This document shows, in pieces, positions 1 to 11,848 of a stretch of DNA of 64,000 nt. Location: assembly GCF_000002425.4 (NCBI RefSeq), contig NC_037263.1, forward strand, positions 11,906,951 to 11,970,950, written 5' to 3'. The translations under genes and the position numbers were made by a program. Below the pieces are notes generated by a model. It saw nothing but the letters and a program-made list of their open reading frames with translations, had not been told where the DNA came from and did not search any database. Within the stretch, counting starts at the first letter, position 1, and every line of letters starts with the position of its first letter. The stretch comes from Physcomitrium patens. Lineage: Eukaryota > Streptophyta > Bryopsida > Funariales > Funariaceae.

Positions 1-58
1 TACTGTGGGCAAGGTCACCGACTAAGTATGATGCATTGGTCATTCTCGTTTAGACCTC

Positions 59-214
59 TGTTAGTACCTCATCACAGTTCACGAAGGTAAGAGATAAATT
101 AAGAGAATATATACAGTCAGTAGCGGCACTCCGCCACCACAGCACAGTAACCCCTAACTACGTGTATATAGCAGTATGTATATACCTTAACACATACACG
201 TATTTATACTAACA
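59..214 (-). repeat. 3' LTR of Copia element C1
   Basis: 156-bp terminal repeat, TGTTAG...CTAACA, matching 18093-18284 over most of its length apart from a missing 20-bp stretch and a shorter TA tract. Such a short LTR is at the small end for plant Copia elements. The target duplication ACCTC precedes it at 54-58. Confidence 0.88.
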
Positions 215-221
215 CCCTTCT
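215..221 (-). other. Polypurine tract of C1
   Basis: On the minus strand AGAAGGG lies immediately before the TGTTAG start of the 3' LTR, the expected place for the plus-strand primer. It confirms the element's orientation. Confidence 0.6.
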
Positions 222-665
222 GTAATATTGGGCCTCCGTTGAGTGCATCATGGCCACTCATCTTATGGACTAATTACATTCCCAGAATTAATTAGAATGG
301 ATTCACTATTTTTTTGGAAAACCCTACTGGTATGTCAGTTCCTTAGAGTCATGACCAGAGCATTGCATCTGAGTTGTTAGAAGAACAAAATTGAATCTAG
401 GCCGTTGAGTCTTTTTCTTTTAATCAAGTTTTCTTCTTTTGAGACCTTTCTCTTTCACTTGTAAGGTTTTTGTGTTTACAGTTGATACCTTTTTCATTTA
501 TGTTGAGTATTGTGTCTGTAGTTGGTTCCTTTATTTATGTTGGTAATTAGAGCAACAATGACATTCCTTATCTTGTATTTGATGATTTTTGTCATCTTTT
601 ATACCTTGAGGGTCAAGGAGTGACAAGGAACTATCTAGTAGTGGTATGCTACTAGTGTGAAGGAG
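222..665. other. C1 3' interior, no coding sequence recognised
   Basis: Between the C1 polypurine tract and the inverted-repeat unit at 666. Expected to be the end of Copia pol and 3' leader, but no RNase H motif was recognised on the minus strand. A short hairpin, CTAGTAG with CTACTAG, lies near 633-653. Confidence 0.3.
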
Positions 666-918
666 TGTTTTGGTGCATGTGACCTTCTCTAATCTTCCTC
701 TCTTAGTTTTTCCAAATAGTCTCTTTGTCAGTTTCTCTTTTTGGTGTTGTTCCTAACCTCCTTGTATCACCTTGTTTTGGTGGTGTTGTCAGTTACATAG
801 GTGAAATAGTCAATCAATAACCTGGTTCAACATTCTATGATTCCTAATACAACTTCCCTGTAATGTTTCATTACCTCCCTTAACCTGATTGTTCCTGCAG
901 GTCACATGCACCAAAACA
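666..918. repeat. 253-bp unit bounded by a 20-bp perfect inverted repeat
   Basis: TGTTTTGGTGCATGTGACCT at 666-685 is the exact reverse complement of 899-918. The ends read TG...CA. No matching target duplication was found in the five bases either side, and the arms stop matching abruptly both inside and outside. It could be a miniature inverted-repeat element or a foldback of C1 sequence; no coding capacity. Confidence 0.45.
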
Positions 919-1201
919 TGCACATTGTAATATTATGTGTTCTCTAATCTTTTGTTCTTGGCCAGCTTTAACTTGACCTTCTGATTGAAGTATATAGACT
1001 GCTTCTTTGAGGACTCTATAAAAAAGATATATTTCACATTCATATGACTAAGCTCCCAATAGTTGTGTGTGGCAATTGTAATAAGTCTGCAGATTGTTTT
1101 CTTTTGTGCCACATGTTCAAAACTCTCTCTAAAATTAAAAAAAATGTATAAACCTATTTTGTCAAAATTGATTCATGTCTACTTGATAAGTCTATCAAAT
1201 T

Positions 1202-1399
1202 TCAAGTATAGTTTCTATTTTTATTTTTTATTGCATCTAGTTTTGCTTCCATTGTGTTTCTCCACCTTATATCTTTATTGTCTTTTTGGAAGGTAATTGG
1301 TTCAATTTCTAATATATGTGCTTCCACTAAGCTTGCATTATAGTTGTGTTTTTTCATAAGGAGTAACTCAATTGTTAATAAAGTTGAGTCCAAAGACAA
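1202..1399 (-). pseudogene. Copia reverse transcriptase, N-terminal fragment (C1)
   Basis: The minus-strand reading contains EPITFQ, then W-R-N-T-M-E-A-K-L-D-A-I-K, matching the usual start of the Copia RT domain (EP.T..A..D..W..AM..E..AL). The frame closes soon after and no YVDD box is seen, so this is a broken piece of C1 pol. The direction agrees with the LTR and primer-site orientation of C1. Confidence 0.6.
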
Positions 1400-1760
1400 T
1401 TTGGTGCTTTAGTTATGATCATCATACTGCACATTTTTTTTCACAAAGGCATAAATTTGTTTTTTTAAAGACTCCATGTTAGTGAGGTTTAAATAGTGCC
1501 ATTAGCTTAGTTTTAATTCTTTTGTTGTTTAATAATTACTTACATTCTCTTCATGTTATATTATGTGAAGTCTTACTTAAAAATGCACCAAATACTTATA
1601 TGTAGAATATAATTTGGAAATTGCAACAACAAGATCCTAACAACTCACATAGAGTCTTAAATAATTTCCATTTAAACCTTAAATTTTTTAATCAAATTCA
1701 AAAGAAGTCTAAAAGAAATTACAAAAGAAATATTAAAAAAAACATAATTTAATCATAAAG

Positions 1761-1797
<37 letters not shown>

Positions 1798-2824
1798 AAA
1801 AAATAATCCTAGAAAAAAAATAAAAATAAACTTAAAGAAAAAACAAAAAATCCTATAGAAATATTAAAAATAAAAAATCAAACCAATGAATTGCTTAAGA
1901 TCACAAACAATCTTGCAAACCTTAAAATTTAAATATCTTAGACATTAATCCAATCAAATTTCTGTATTTTTCAATCAAAGCATTCAATTGAAATTTATTT
2001 ATAAAATACATTAAAAAAATTAAATTTACAAATCTATAAAATTTTACTTTTATACTAGCTACAATACTTGCAAATTATTTAAATATATAAGTTTATTTTT
2101 ATTTTTCAAAATCTAAAATTATTAAAAACATCTTTCACTTTGAAAAGCTTTGAAAATCTTAATATTCATTTCAAAGCACTTAAAACCAATGCTAATACAA
2201 CTAATCTAAAGTTTTTTCTCTAATCTTGCTCTTTGATTACTAAAAAAATTCCAAAAAATATCATAGGTGTACGACTCTGTACCTTAGTGTCTAATTTCAA
2301 CCTTGGTTCACAATTTGTTCTCTTTCGATGTCAATTCTTAATTTCTTAAAGTAATTTTTACTACATACTAATCTTAAATCTCTCATTAATATTTTAATAA
2401 TATTTATTTTTCTAATTTACTTTATGTGGCCTTATTTATAGCCATTTAAAATAAATTGAAGCAATTTTTTTAATAAAATGACAACATTAATACTAAAAGG
2501 TTTTACTACCTCTCTATCTTTTATGAATATTTTTTTTTACTATATTTTTAAAATTAGACTCTTTTATAATAGAATCCATATTTTTATCTTTTATTGTATA
2601 ATCATATTATAATATTATACTATCTTCTAATTTTTTTAATACTATTTTTTTGCTAGAATAGACTTGTTGGCTTGTGTAGCTCTAAAACATACTCCTTGCT
2701 TCACTCAATTACCTTGAATATGTCAAATTTCTTTAGTAGGCCACAAAGAATCATGAATGTTATTATGGACTCCTTCAAATATTTTTTGATACCTCATAAT
2801 TGATTTAAAGTGCATTAATTTGCT
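1400..2824. other. AT-rich C1 interior, no gene seen
   Basis: Strongly A/T sequence with a TA dinucleotide run at about 1763-1795. It lies inside the C1 boundaries and is presumably decayed Copia pol, but I could not read domain motifs on either strand. Confidence 0.5.
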
Positions 2825-2829
2825 AAAGA

Positions 2830-3368
2830 TATCAAAGATATGAACCTCAAAGAACTAATAAGTCAATACATTCTTGTGTCACTTAAAAATTCTAAAAAAT
2901 CATTCAAAGATAGTAATATATTGAATTAAAATGGCTATTATCAAAGATAGAAAGACTAAAAAGTCTTGAAAGAAGACTAAAAACTAAAAAGTTTTTGATA
3001 AGAATGAAGAAAGTTTCACTCTTATCTCTATATATACTATCTAGCTAAGAGCTATGTCACAATGTTCTATAGGACCTCTAACACATGTTGACTTTGTTAG
3101 ATATATGTCTTAATTTGTAAGGCAAGTCTTATATATATGTACTATATAGTTAATTTATTCTACAATCTATCAATATGTGTAATATATGGCTAACTTGTTG
3201 ACTAAGTTTCTAACCTACCAATTAGCTATAAATACATGCAAAGCCAAAGTAGCATCTTTATAGCTTCTAGAAAGCTTTTCTAAAAGATATTATAAAATAA
3301 ATCTATTTTTACTTATTTTTACTTAATCATATAGGTAATTGTTAAAATAAATATGTATGTATGTAACA
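2830..3368 (-). repeat. 3' LTR of G1
   Basis: Plus-strand start TATCAAAG is the decayed form of the family's TGTCAAGG end; the far end is TGTAACA. It contains the family's TATA run (CTATATATACTATC near 3032) and the region equivalent to the LTR palindrome. Heavily C-to-T decayed compared with 16777-17315. Confidence 0.88.
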
Positions 3369-3411
3369 TTATTCTTTGTCATCTAGAAACGAGTTCTATA
3401 AGGAATAGTCA

Positions 3412-3833
3412 TCATATGTTAAAGAAATCCAAGATGCGGCCAATTGTATTTACTACATATTTTGATCTTTGTTCTCTTTGAAGATGATTAATATGTCTTG
3501 TCAGCTATTGATAGTATTCCATATTAAGGCAAGAAGACCACCTTGTTATTTGATCATTGTTGAGGCCATTATAACTCCATTAAAATAAAATATCTAGAAC
3601 ATTGTTAAGAGCCATTTCTGCATTTAATAAAATCATCAAACATTGAGAATCTATTTTAAGTTTGTGATACCAAATATATTGTATCTTTCCATTTATTTGA
3701 GGAAGATATGTTATTCTTGAAGATCTTTATTTCAATTATATTATCTTGAAGGTTGTAACAATTGCAATGTCTTATCTGATAAATCAATAAGCAATAGTTG
3801 TTGAATTGAATCTACTAGTTATTGATTCTTCAT
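3412..3833 (-). pseudogene. Third ORF (ORF3) of G1, decayed
   Basis: Same-strand reading downstream of pol, between chromodomain and 3' LTR. Recognisable words: YNGLNNDQI, then RWSS, INHLQREQRSKY, and a C-terminal RILDFFNI followed by stop, shared with the copies at 10829-11251, 56124-56546 and 58411-58833. It starts at an ATG complement at 3831-3833 and spans 422 nt, one base short of the 423 nt in three other copies, so it has a frameshift plus stops. Function unknown; no family recognised. The G2 insertion point is only 25 bp beyond the start codon. Confidence 0.7.
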
Positions 3834-3858
3834 TTCATTAATATCATAAATACATAGA

Positions 3859-4408
3859 TGTTATGGATATATATCTATTATAATTTTTACCTAGCTAATA
3901 TGAATATATATATATATATATATATATAGCTTAAAGTAGATTAATTTTATAATACCTTCTAAAAAAGCTTCCTAGATGTTGTTTTGACTTTACATATGTT
4001 TGAAGTTGATTAGTAAGTTAGAAACTTGGTCAATAAGCTAATCATATGCCTTATATATTGATAGCTTGTGGAACAAGCTAACTATGTAGCACTCATATAG
4101 AAAACTTGTCTTGCAAATCAAGATACATATTATACAAAATCAACATGTTTTTGGAGGTCCTATAGAATATTGCCACATAGATCCTAAATAGATAGTATAA
4201 ATAGAAGCAAGTGTGAAGCCTTCTTCACTCTTATCAATTGCTTACTTGCTTCTAGTCTAGATTTAAGAGTCTTTAGTTTTCTTGTCTTTTGACAATAGCT
4301 ATTATAGTTTCTTTTAATATACATACTTCTTTATTTTTATTTTGTCACTTTTCTTTTGAGATAAATTTCTTAAATTTATGCATTTTCTTTTAGTTCATGT
4401 TCTTAACA
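3859..4408 (+). repeat. 5' LTR of G2
   Basis: Begins TGTTATGG and ends TTAACA. It holds a TA microsatellite (about 3905-3928), the palindrome TAGCTTGT / ACAAGCTA at 4062-4080, and a TATA-like AGTATAAATAG near 4194. Left target duplication ATAGA at 3854-3858. Confidence 0.87.
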
Positions 4409-4426
4409 CATTGATAAGAGTGCACT

Positions 4427-4440
4427 TATAATATTAGAGA
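4427..4440 (+). other. Possible primer-binding site of G2
   Basis: TATAATATTAGAGA resembles the initiator-methionine tRNA primer site TGGTATCAGAGC with transitions only, and the E1 copy (near 52260) reads AATATCAAAGC here. It lies 18 bp from the LTR end, further than usual, so the assignment is weak. Confidence 0.3.
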
Positions 4441-4609
4441 TTTTTTTTCTCTTGATCAAGAGTGAAATATATATATATTTTTTATAAGTATATTAGAAGT
4501 TGCGGATTATCTTCTTCTAAACTAATATTATTCTTAGTATCTTCTTTGTTCTTAAGTCCTCTCTTTTGCTTGTCTTGAGCGATAATAGATATTTTTTTTT
4601 AGTATTATA

Positions 4610-5575
4610 ATGATAGAGCTTCTTGAAATGAAGAGTGCAATGGCACAAATATAAGAACAAATAAAGAAATTGATGCTTGTAATGCATCAATTTAGTTTAT
4701 TGTCACCAAGAGCAACAAAAATGGTAAGAAGTGAAGATATAGATATGATTGGAGCCACTTCAATATCTATACTAAATCACATCTCTTCTCTTATAATAGA
4801 ACACTCTTCCAATATTAAAAAACCTAGAGTTGCCTAAGTTAAAAAGTTTGATGATACAAGATCTTAATTTTGAGGATTTATCAATCAAATATAACTTGTG
4901 ATTAAATTTCAACTTGAAAGTTATCTAATGATGGGATCATAAGTTAGATTTATTGGTACACTTCTTTCAAGTTTGGAATTATCATGGTTTTTATCTTTTT
5001 TTAAATCACAAGATCCAATACTAGATAATCTGAAGGCTTTTTTAGAGGAGTTTTGATCTATGTATGGAAAACATGATGTTATTTGTATTGCAACTAATGA
5101 AATTTATATCTTGCAACAATGCAATTAATTAGTAAGATCATATGCTTCACAATTTTAATATCTAGGAATTAATGTCAAGTGGAATGATGATGCCCTCATC
5201 AACCAATTTTTCTATAGATTATAATATAAGATAAAGAAATTGATATTCAACTTATCTGATCCTCAGACATTGAGTCAAGTAATTGACTTTGTTGTGAAGT
5301 GTGATAATTAGCTTTTTGAGTTTCAATCTAAAAATTGCATAAGATAACCTCCACATTATTATAATTCAATGACAACACTGATGGTCTCTCAATCTAAAAA
5401 TTTGGAAGTAGAAGACATGTAAATTAATGTGATATATTTTAAATTTTTTTACTAAACAAGAAAAGACTTATTATTGTTAAGAAAGACTATATTTATATTA
5501 TAAAAAAAGCTAAGAATATTACTCATCATTGTGCTAAAAAATGATGCAACTATAAAATGACAAGTACAATTATCA
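4610..5575 (+). pseudogene. gag of G2, decayed
   Basis: Starts at ATG 4610. Recognisable Ty3 gag features: a short coil with KLMLVMHQF, later the capsid-like words RFIGTLLSSLELSW and NDDALINQFFYRL, and finally a broken zinc-knuckle region near 5500-5570. Numerous in-frame stops. Gag would have formed the particle that packages element RNA. The same gag is seen in E1 (52470 onward). Confidence 0.65.
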
Positions 5576-5621
5576 TAGATGAGAAAATGCTAAAAATAAA
5601 ATTTATCTAGCTACAATAGAG

Positions 5622-6203
5622 ATGATGCGATTGAAATCTTATACAAGAAAAGGTTCTATCTTCTCTTTAGAACCTTCTCTTTGTTTTACAATAGATGTAC
5701 ATTTAGGACCTAATAATCACAAAACCTCTTCTTTCATAGATTCAAGAGCCTCAACTTGTTTCTTAGATAAAGGATTTGTTAAAAGCCATAGAATAATATT
5801 AGTACAAAAAACTAAACTTGTGCATGTAGAAGTCATAAATGGCCATCCATTATCTTTTAGAGATATTATTCATAAAACACTTCCTATAGATGTAGTAATA
5901 AATGATCATAATAGTTGCATAATTTTTAATATAATTAGATCTCCTTTTATTTTGGTTATTTTAGATTTATCGTGGTTAAAAAAATATAATCCTTTGATAG
6001 ATTGGATTTCTCATAAACTTGACTTTCCTCAGAGCACTATTAAGAGTTTTATAAAAAGTCATGAGTTTAGTATAGCCAAATCTATATTTATAGGTGCAAA
6101 AACTTTCTTGCATGCTGTAAAAAAAGAATCGCCCTTTGTTATTTATGCCACATTCATTTTTAATGTTAGAAAGACTTTAAGTGGCATTCTAAGTCAACAT
6201 TAA
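5622..6203 (+). pseudogene. Aspartic protease region of G2
   Basis: 193 codons open without a stop. It carries FIDSRAS where the retroviral-type protease active site should read D-[ST]-G-A, so the catalytic glycine has become arginine (G to A at DNA level). Then come FNIIRSPF and LSWLKKYNPLIDW, the end-of-protease signature shared with E5 (near 63800-63950). It follows gag and leads into RT. The retained openness is probably chance, since both neighbours are broken. Confidence 0.7.
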
Positions 6204-6586
6204 GATTTTGAAGATATTTTTGAGAAAAAAATATAGATATTCTTCTAGAGCATCGTCCATATGATTCTTTAATTGACCTTAAAGAGAGAAGTTAGCCACC
6301 ATTTGGTCCAATCTATAGTTTATCATAAAATGAGTTAGTTGAAATCAAGAAATAAATTAAGAATTTGGCCAAGAATTTCATACACCATTTGAAATCTCCT
6401 GCAGGTGCTCCTATCTTATTTCTAAAGAAAAAAGATGGATTACTACAAATATGCATAGATTATCAAGGATTCAATAAGATTACTATCAAGAATAGATATC
6501 CTTTCTCCTTGATATTTGGACTTCTTAATCAAAAAAATTAAGCTAAAATCTATACAAAAATAGATCTACATGGTGTCGTATTGTAA
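6204..6586 (+). pseudogene. Reverse transcriptase of G2, first part
   Basis: Follows the protease after a stop. Words: [22 protein letters not shown] and AKIYTKIDLHGV, corresponding to the RT fingers and the first catalytic aspartate region. Homology stops abruptly near 6586, where the AT-rich insertion begins, and resumes near 8196 at NLV.IKE.D. Confidence 0.7.
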
Positions 6587-8195
6587 TTTGGCTACCATGT
6601 GAAAATAATGGATTTATATATTTAATATACAATATACTAGACAACATGGTGAAAGCCATGTTAGTAGATTTTTGTTGATTATAGGATGTGGATAGATTAT
6701 TAGTTCAAAAAGAGGTTGTTTAAAAGGGCTTCCATTAGAATTTTTATAACTTTATTTTCTTTTGATAGTGACTTTGAAGTTGGTCTTATTAGTAGTAACT
6801 TTTAAATATTTAAAGTCACTTTTTTTGGATATTGGTGATCCTTAAAGTCTTATTTTTTTTCTTCTTTTATATAGTGTTTAGGACATATATTGTGTAAATC
6901 TTATAAAAAAAAGAATTGGAGAGGGATTTTGATAGCAAAAAATGTAGTTAGAATACCCATATGAATGAATGGAGATGGATGATATAAATCTCTATTCCTA
7001 TTAGTCAAAAATCATGACCAATGGGCTTCAAGGACGTTGCCCGAGGCCATATTAGGAATTAGGGTTATACTTTGGAGCCATCCGAGCTTTTAGAAGTTAG
7101 AATCAGCAGATTCAAGATCTTAGCTATGGTTTTGATTCAAATTTTGATTCAATTGGAATTTTTATGAAGGAGATATAGGTGCTCAAAGTCAAGGTGTTGA
7201 TTTTGTACCTACTATCACTCTTTTGTATATAATGCATACATACAGAAAGCAATAGAGGATCGGCGATTGAGATTGGAGAGAAAAAAATTTTCAACTACAA
7301 TTTTGGCATATTTTTTGATGGATTCCAAGTTGGAATGAAGGCGATAATGGAGGTTGAAATCAGCACTTACAAATCTAAGGGTAGTAAGTAACCCGATTCA
7401 CTAGTAGTTATATTTTGAGCTATATCTTGAGCAATTTGACGAGATTTTGGCTCAAAATTTCTCAAAATGTGTATAATTATGTTAATAAACTTTATATATA
7501 ATTTTTGTGGTATTTGGATTTTGAGTTTGTGGTATATGAAGAAAATAGTACTTAGGTACTTGTGAATTAGGATTTGAAGCACCTACTAGGATTTTTAAGA
7601 TGCCAAATAATTGATAGTAAATTTATAGTTGAATTTTTTTGTAGTCACGTTTAAGGATAAATTCTATATTATTTGTAAATTTTACAAAAACTAAACGGTT
7701 GGATTAAGAGATATGAATTTCTAAAGTTTAAGAAGAAGAAAACTTTTGTAAAAAAAATATGTTTTGAAGGGATTTTATTATAATTTGAGTATTTTATACA
7801 AAATAAAGGATTTTTTTTGGAAGTCAAGACTTTATATATTTGTTGAAGATGGATATATGGAATTATGGTTAAATTTTGATATAAAGATGAATTTTTGAGA
7901 GGAGATTATGGATTTTTTTTGGAATTATTTAAAATTTAATATACCAACAAATGATTACTTATGATTTGGTATAACCAAGAATGTTAGGAAATTCCTAAAT
8001 AATTTAGAAAGCCTTATGTACAAAACTTCTTAAGTATATAATATTTTACTAGTATGATATCTTTTTGATATTTTAGTATTTATTTATCTTTTATTTAAAA
8101 GATTAAATGACTTATTGGAACTTTGCCAATAAATTAAAACTAAACTCTCTACGGCTAGATAATCAATGTATTTGTAGATAAAAAACCATGTAATA
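6587..8195. mobile_element. 1.6-kb AT-rich insertion splitting the G2 RT
   Basis: Defined by where RT homology stops and restarts; edges are accurate to about 10 bp. The interior shows no pol domains. It has TG near the left edge and GACA near the right, and a TATA-like run (TTGTATATAATGCATACATAC near 7213), so a solo LTR of another family is plausible. It is not obviously related to the 1.5- to 1.9-kb unit at 44342 and 50092. Target duplication not resolved. Confidence 0.55.
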
Positions 8196-9200
8196 TGACA
8201 ATGGAGTAAACAACTTGGTCTGCATTAAAGAAAGAGATGTATGAAAGACTATATTTCAAACAAGGTATAGATACTTTGAATATAATGTCATGTCTTTTGG
8301 ACTCATGAATGCACTAATTGATTTTCAACATCTTATAAATGATGATTTTTGTGAAGTTTTAAATGATTTTATTATTTTTTATTTAGATAATATTTTAATA
8401 TATTTTAAGAATATAAAAAAATATAAAAATTATATTTGTCATATATTACAAAAACTTAGAAATACGAGATTGTACACCAAGTTGAAATAGTGTGTATTCC
8501 ACACTATTCAAATAGACTTCTTAGGATATATTATTTCTAATAAAGAACTTATGATGGATCTAAAGAAGATTCAAATCATTATAGATTAAAAGATTCTAAG
8601 AATAATAAGAGATATATAATACTTTTTGGACTTTCTTAATTACTATTGGATCTTCATTAAGAATTTTTCTCAAGTTGCAGCTCTTCTTATACCTCTTACA
8701 TGCAAAGACAAACTTGATTGGAATAAAGAAGTTGAAGTATCTTTTGAAGCCTTTAAGTTGACATTTATTTTTGCACCAATCTTGTATTGTATTGACTTTT
8801 CTAAGTCATTTTTTATAGAAATAGATGCATCCAATTTTGCTATAAGTGATATTTTTTCATAAATAAGAGAAGATAATAAGCTCCACCTAATAGCTTTTTA
8901 TTCCAAAAAATTCTCAAGAGCCAAGAATAACTATGAAATCTACAATAAAGAACTTATAATTATTAATTTTTTTCAAGAATGATATTATTATTTAAAAGAA
9001 TCTTTCAATTCAATTATCATATATATGGATCATAAGAACTTTAAATATTTCAAGTCAACACATGCTTTGAATCATTGCCGGGCTTGTTGGAGTATGTCTT
9101 TGTTAAGATTCAAATTTAATATCACTTATTGGCCAAAAAAACAATAAGATTTGTCTAATGCCCTTTCTAGACATTCTTATCTTGCACCAAAAGAAAGAAA
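8196..9200 (+). pseudogene. RT (second part) and RNase H of G2
   Basis: Resumes with FEYNVMSFGLMNALIDFQHL (family: [13 protein letters not shown]). The RT catalytic box reads FYLDNILIYF, so the second aspartate of YLDD is asparagine. The thumb and connection follow (FLNYYWIFIKNFSQVAALLI), then RNase H words IDASNFAI and, after several stops, YMDHKNFKYF and the LSNALSRHS end. Inactive: an essential catalytic residue is changed and the frame is interrupted. Confidence 0.75.
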
Positions 9201-10760
9201 TGTAACTTTTGATCAACAAAAGATAATTTTATTGAAGCCAAAATAATTTCATCTTAGAGTAGTGAATTCAACATTGGTTATTGATTCAATTTTTTTTAAG
9301 CAAATTCAATCAAGTATATCCTTTGATCCTCTTATTCATGATATCAAAAATACTTCTTCTAAGTCTTGTGATACTTACAAGTTCAAGTTTAAGAACAATC
9401 TACTTTATTTCAAAGGACTCCTATATGTTCCACAAAGAGAAGCTTGTTTACATGTTCTTCAAGCATGTTACGACTTATTAATAGACAGACATTTTAGATA
9501 TAATAAGACTTTGGAACTAATATCTAGAGATTTTTGGTGGCTACAAATGTGAAAGGCTGTAAAAGACTTTGTTCAATCATGTGACATTTGTTCAAGGTCA
9601 AAAATTCCTTGTCATCAATCTTATAGACTTTTTCAACCATTACTTATTCCAAAACAACCATGGTCTTCTATTTCTATGGATTTTATTATAGATCTTTTAG
9701 TTTTAGGTTTGTGTGATTTTATATTTGTGTTAGTAGATTCTTTTACCAAAATGGCACATTTTGTACCATGTACAAAATCTATCACAAGTAAAGAAACTTC
9801 TAAGCTTTTCTTTGACAATATCTATCAATATCGTTGATTGCCAAAAGATATTATATTGGATAAGATGACTAAATTTGTATCAAGATTTTAAAAAACCTTT
9901 TTTAAGATTTTAATGGTAGATATAATGCTTTCTTTGGCCTTTCATCTTCAAATTGATAGATAAATAGAGCATATAAATTAAGTTTTGGAGCAATACTTAA
10001 GATGTATCATCAATTATCAATAAGAAAATTGAAGAATCTTCTTACCATTGGTAGAGTTTGCTAATAATGATACGATACATTCTTCTATGCAACAAACATC
10101 TTTTTTCTTTTCTCAATTATGATTATCATCTATAATTTGATACTTTTGTCTTTTTAAAAGTTGATAATTCTACAACAAAAGTTTTGACAAATTATTTGTC
10201 TAAGTTATATGCAACAATAAAGGTGCAATTAAAGAAAGCTCAAGAACAATAAAAGATCAACATGGATGCCTATCAAAAGGAACAACCACAATTCAATGTA
10301 GGTTATAAGGTATGATTATTTCATCGTAATATCAAGATTATTTTTCTTTGTGAGAAGTTAGACTACCATAAGCTTCAATCTCTTTTTATTTGTAGATAAA
10401 TCAATCTAATTTACTTATCAATTATATCTACTGGAGTCAATAAAGATCCATCTTGTATTCCACATATCTCTTCTTGAACCATATAAACATGTGAACATAT
10501 AAAGAAGAAGACAAGTCTCATATCCTCATATAAAAGTGGATAATAATGAAGAGTTTGAAGATGAAGAAGTTTTAAATTCAAGATGGCACCAAAATAAGTT
10601 GGAATATCTTATCTATTAGCATAAATATGATATTAGTGAATGTATATGAGAGCCAATAAAAAATCTTACAAATATATAAAGAAGGTAAAATCTTTTTATC
10701 AACAACATCTATTAAAATCAAGATGAAGGATAGCAAATCTATGCTATAAAAGAAACACAA
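9201..10760 (+). pseudogene. Integrase and chromodomain of G2
   Basis: The zinc-binding part is read at 9262-9600 (RHFRYNKTLELISRDFWW, then SCDICSRSK). The catalytic core gives SMDFIIDL, a corrupted D.GTQF equivalent near 9850 and VLEQYLRC near 9985; the glutamine codon here is CAA, not a stop. The C-terminal chromodomain at about 10540-10740 keeps EVLNSR, KLEYLI and ISE.I.EPI.NL, with three or more stops. In living relatives the chromodomain is thought to steer insertion to methylated-histone chromatin. Confidence 0.75.
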
Positions 10761-10828
10761 TTAAGAAAAGATTTTATTCTACCTTCTATCCTTATTTGTA
10801 GTTTTTATATAATTATAGCACTATAGAG

Positions 10829-11251
10829 ATAGAGAACCAAAAACCAACGAATTTAACTCAAGAGCCATCATTTGCTGACTTATTGGATGAGACATTGCAA
10901 TTATCACAACCTTCAAAATGACATAATAGAAATGAATACCTTCAAGAACAACATATTCTTCCTCAAATAGATGGCAAGATACAATGCGTTTGATATCACA
11001 ACTTGAAAAAAGACTCTCGATGTTTGATAATTTTATTAGAGGTAGGCATGACTCTTGATGGTGTTAAAAATGTTTTGTTTGAAGGAAGTTATGAAGGTTT
11101 CAACAATGATCAAATCATAGGGTAGTCTTCTTGCCATAGAATGGAACATTACCAATAACTGAGAGGACCTATTAACTACCTTCAAAGGAAACAAAGATTA
11201 GATTACATGGCAAATACAATTTGCCGCATCTTAGACTTCTTCAATATATGA
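10829..11251 (+). pseudogene. Third ORF (ORF3) of G2
   Basis: A continuous 423-nt frame downstream of the chromodomain, first codon ATA (ATG in the E3 copy), ending in TGA. Words in order: ENQKPTNLTQEPSFADLLDE, CLIILLEV, LDGVKNVLFEGSYEGFNNDQ, HY..LRGPINYL.RKQRLDY, and RILDFFNI at the end. Five internal stops all fit C-to-T or G-to-A change at R or W codons. No insertion or deletion relative to the E3 and E4 copies. Function unknown; no membrane segment, zinc motif or known domain recognised. Confidence 0.75.
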
Positions 11252-11277
11252 TTACTATTCCTTGTAGAACTTGTCTC

Positions 11278-11292
11278 TAGAAGGGAGGAGAA
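11278..11292 (+). other. Polypurine tract of G2
   Basis: AGAAGGGAGGAGAA directly precedes the 3' LTR start TGTTATGG at 11293, the expected plus-strand primer. Equivalent tracts sit beside the E3, E4 and E5 3' LTRs. Confidence 0.8.
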
Positions 11293-11843
11293 TGTTATGG
11301 ATATATACCTTCTATAATTATTATCTAGATAATATGAATAGCTAAAAATAGATTAAAAATAGATTAATTTCATAATACCTTCTAGAGAAGTTTTTTAAAA
11401 GCTTCTCAGATGCTGTTTTGACTTTACATATATTTATAATTGATTGATAGGTTAGAAACTTGGTCAACAAGTTAATCATTTGTCAGATGTGATAATAGCT
11501 TACAAAACAAACTAGCTATGTGGCATCTATATAGAAGACTTACCTTATAAGTCAAGATATGTATCATAAAAAGTTAACACGTTTTTGGAGGTCCTATAGA
11601 ATGTCACTACATAAATCCTAGGTAGATAGTATAAATAGAAGCAAGAATGAAGCCTTCTTCATTCTTATCAACTTCTTGCTTGCTTTTAGTCTAGATTCAA
11701 GAGTCTCTAATTTTCTTATTTTTTGGCAATAGCCATTTTAATTTTTTTTAATATACATATTATTTTTTATTTTTTATTTTTTCACTTTTTTTTACACAAA
11801 TTTTTTAAGTTTATGTATTTTTTTTCAGTTAATGTCTTTGATA
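11293..11843 (+). repeat. 3' LTR of G2
   Basis: Pairs with 3859-4408. It ends TTTGATA, a C-to-T decay of the family's TGACA end, followed by the duplication ATAGA (11844-11848). The internal palindrome is damaged here, whereas it is intact in the 5' LTR. Confidence 0.87.
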
Positions 11844-11848
11844 ATAGA

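Larger units (their letters stand above)
3859..11843 (+). mobile_element. Ty3 chromovirus G2, inserted in G1
   Basis: LTRs 3859-4408 (550 bp) and 11293-11843 (551 bp), both starting TGTTATGG, flanked by the duplication ATAGA (3854-3858 and 11844-11848). Removing the element rejoins G1 between its third ORF and chromodomain. Order: LTR, gag, protease, RT, RNase H, integrase, chromodomain, third ORF, polypurine tract, LTR. The RT is split by an insertion at 6587-8195. Many stops from C-to-T and G-to-A changes, and the two LTRs differ heavily, so the insertion is old. Confidence 0.9.
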
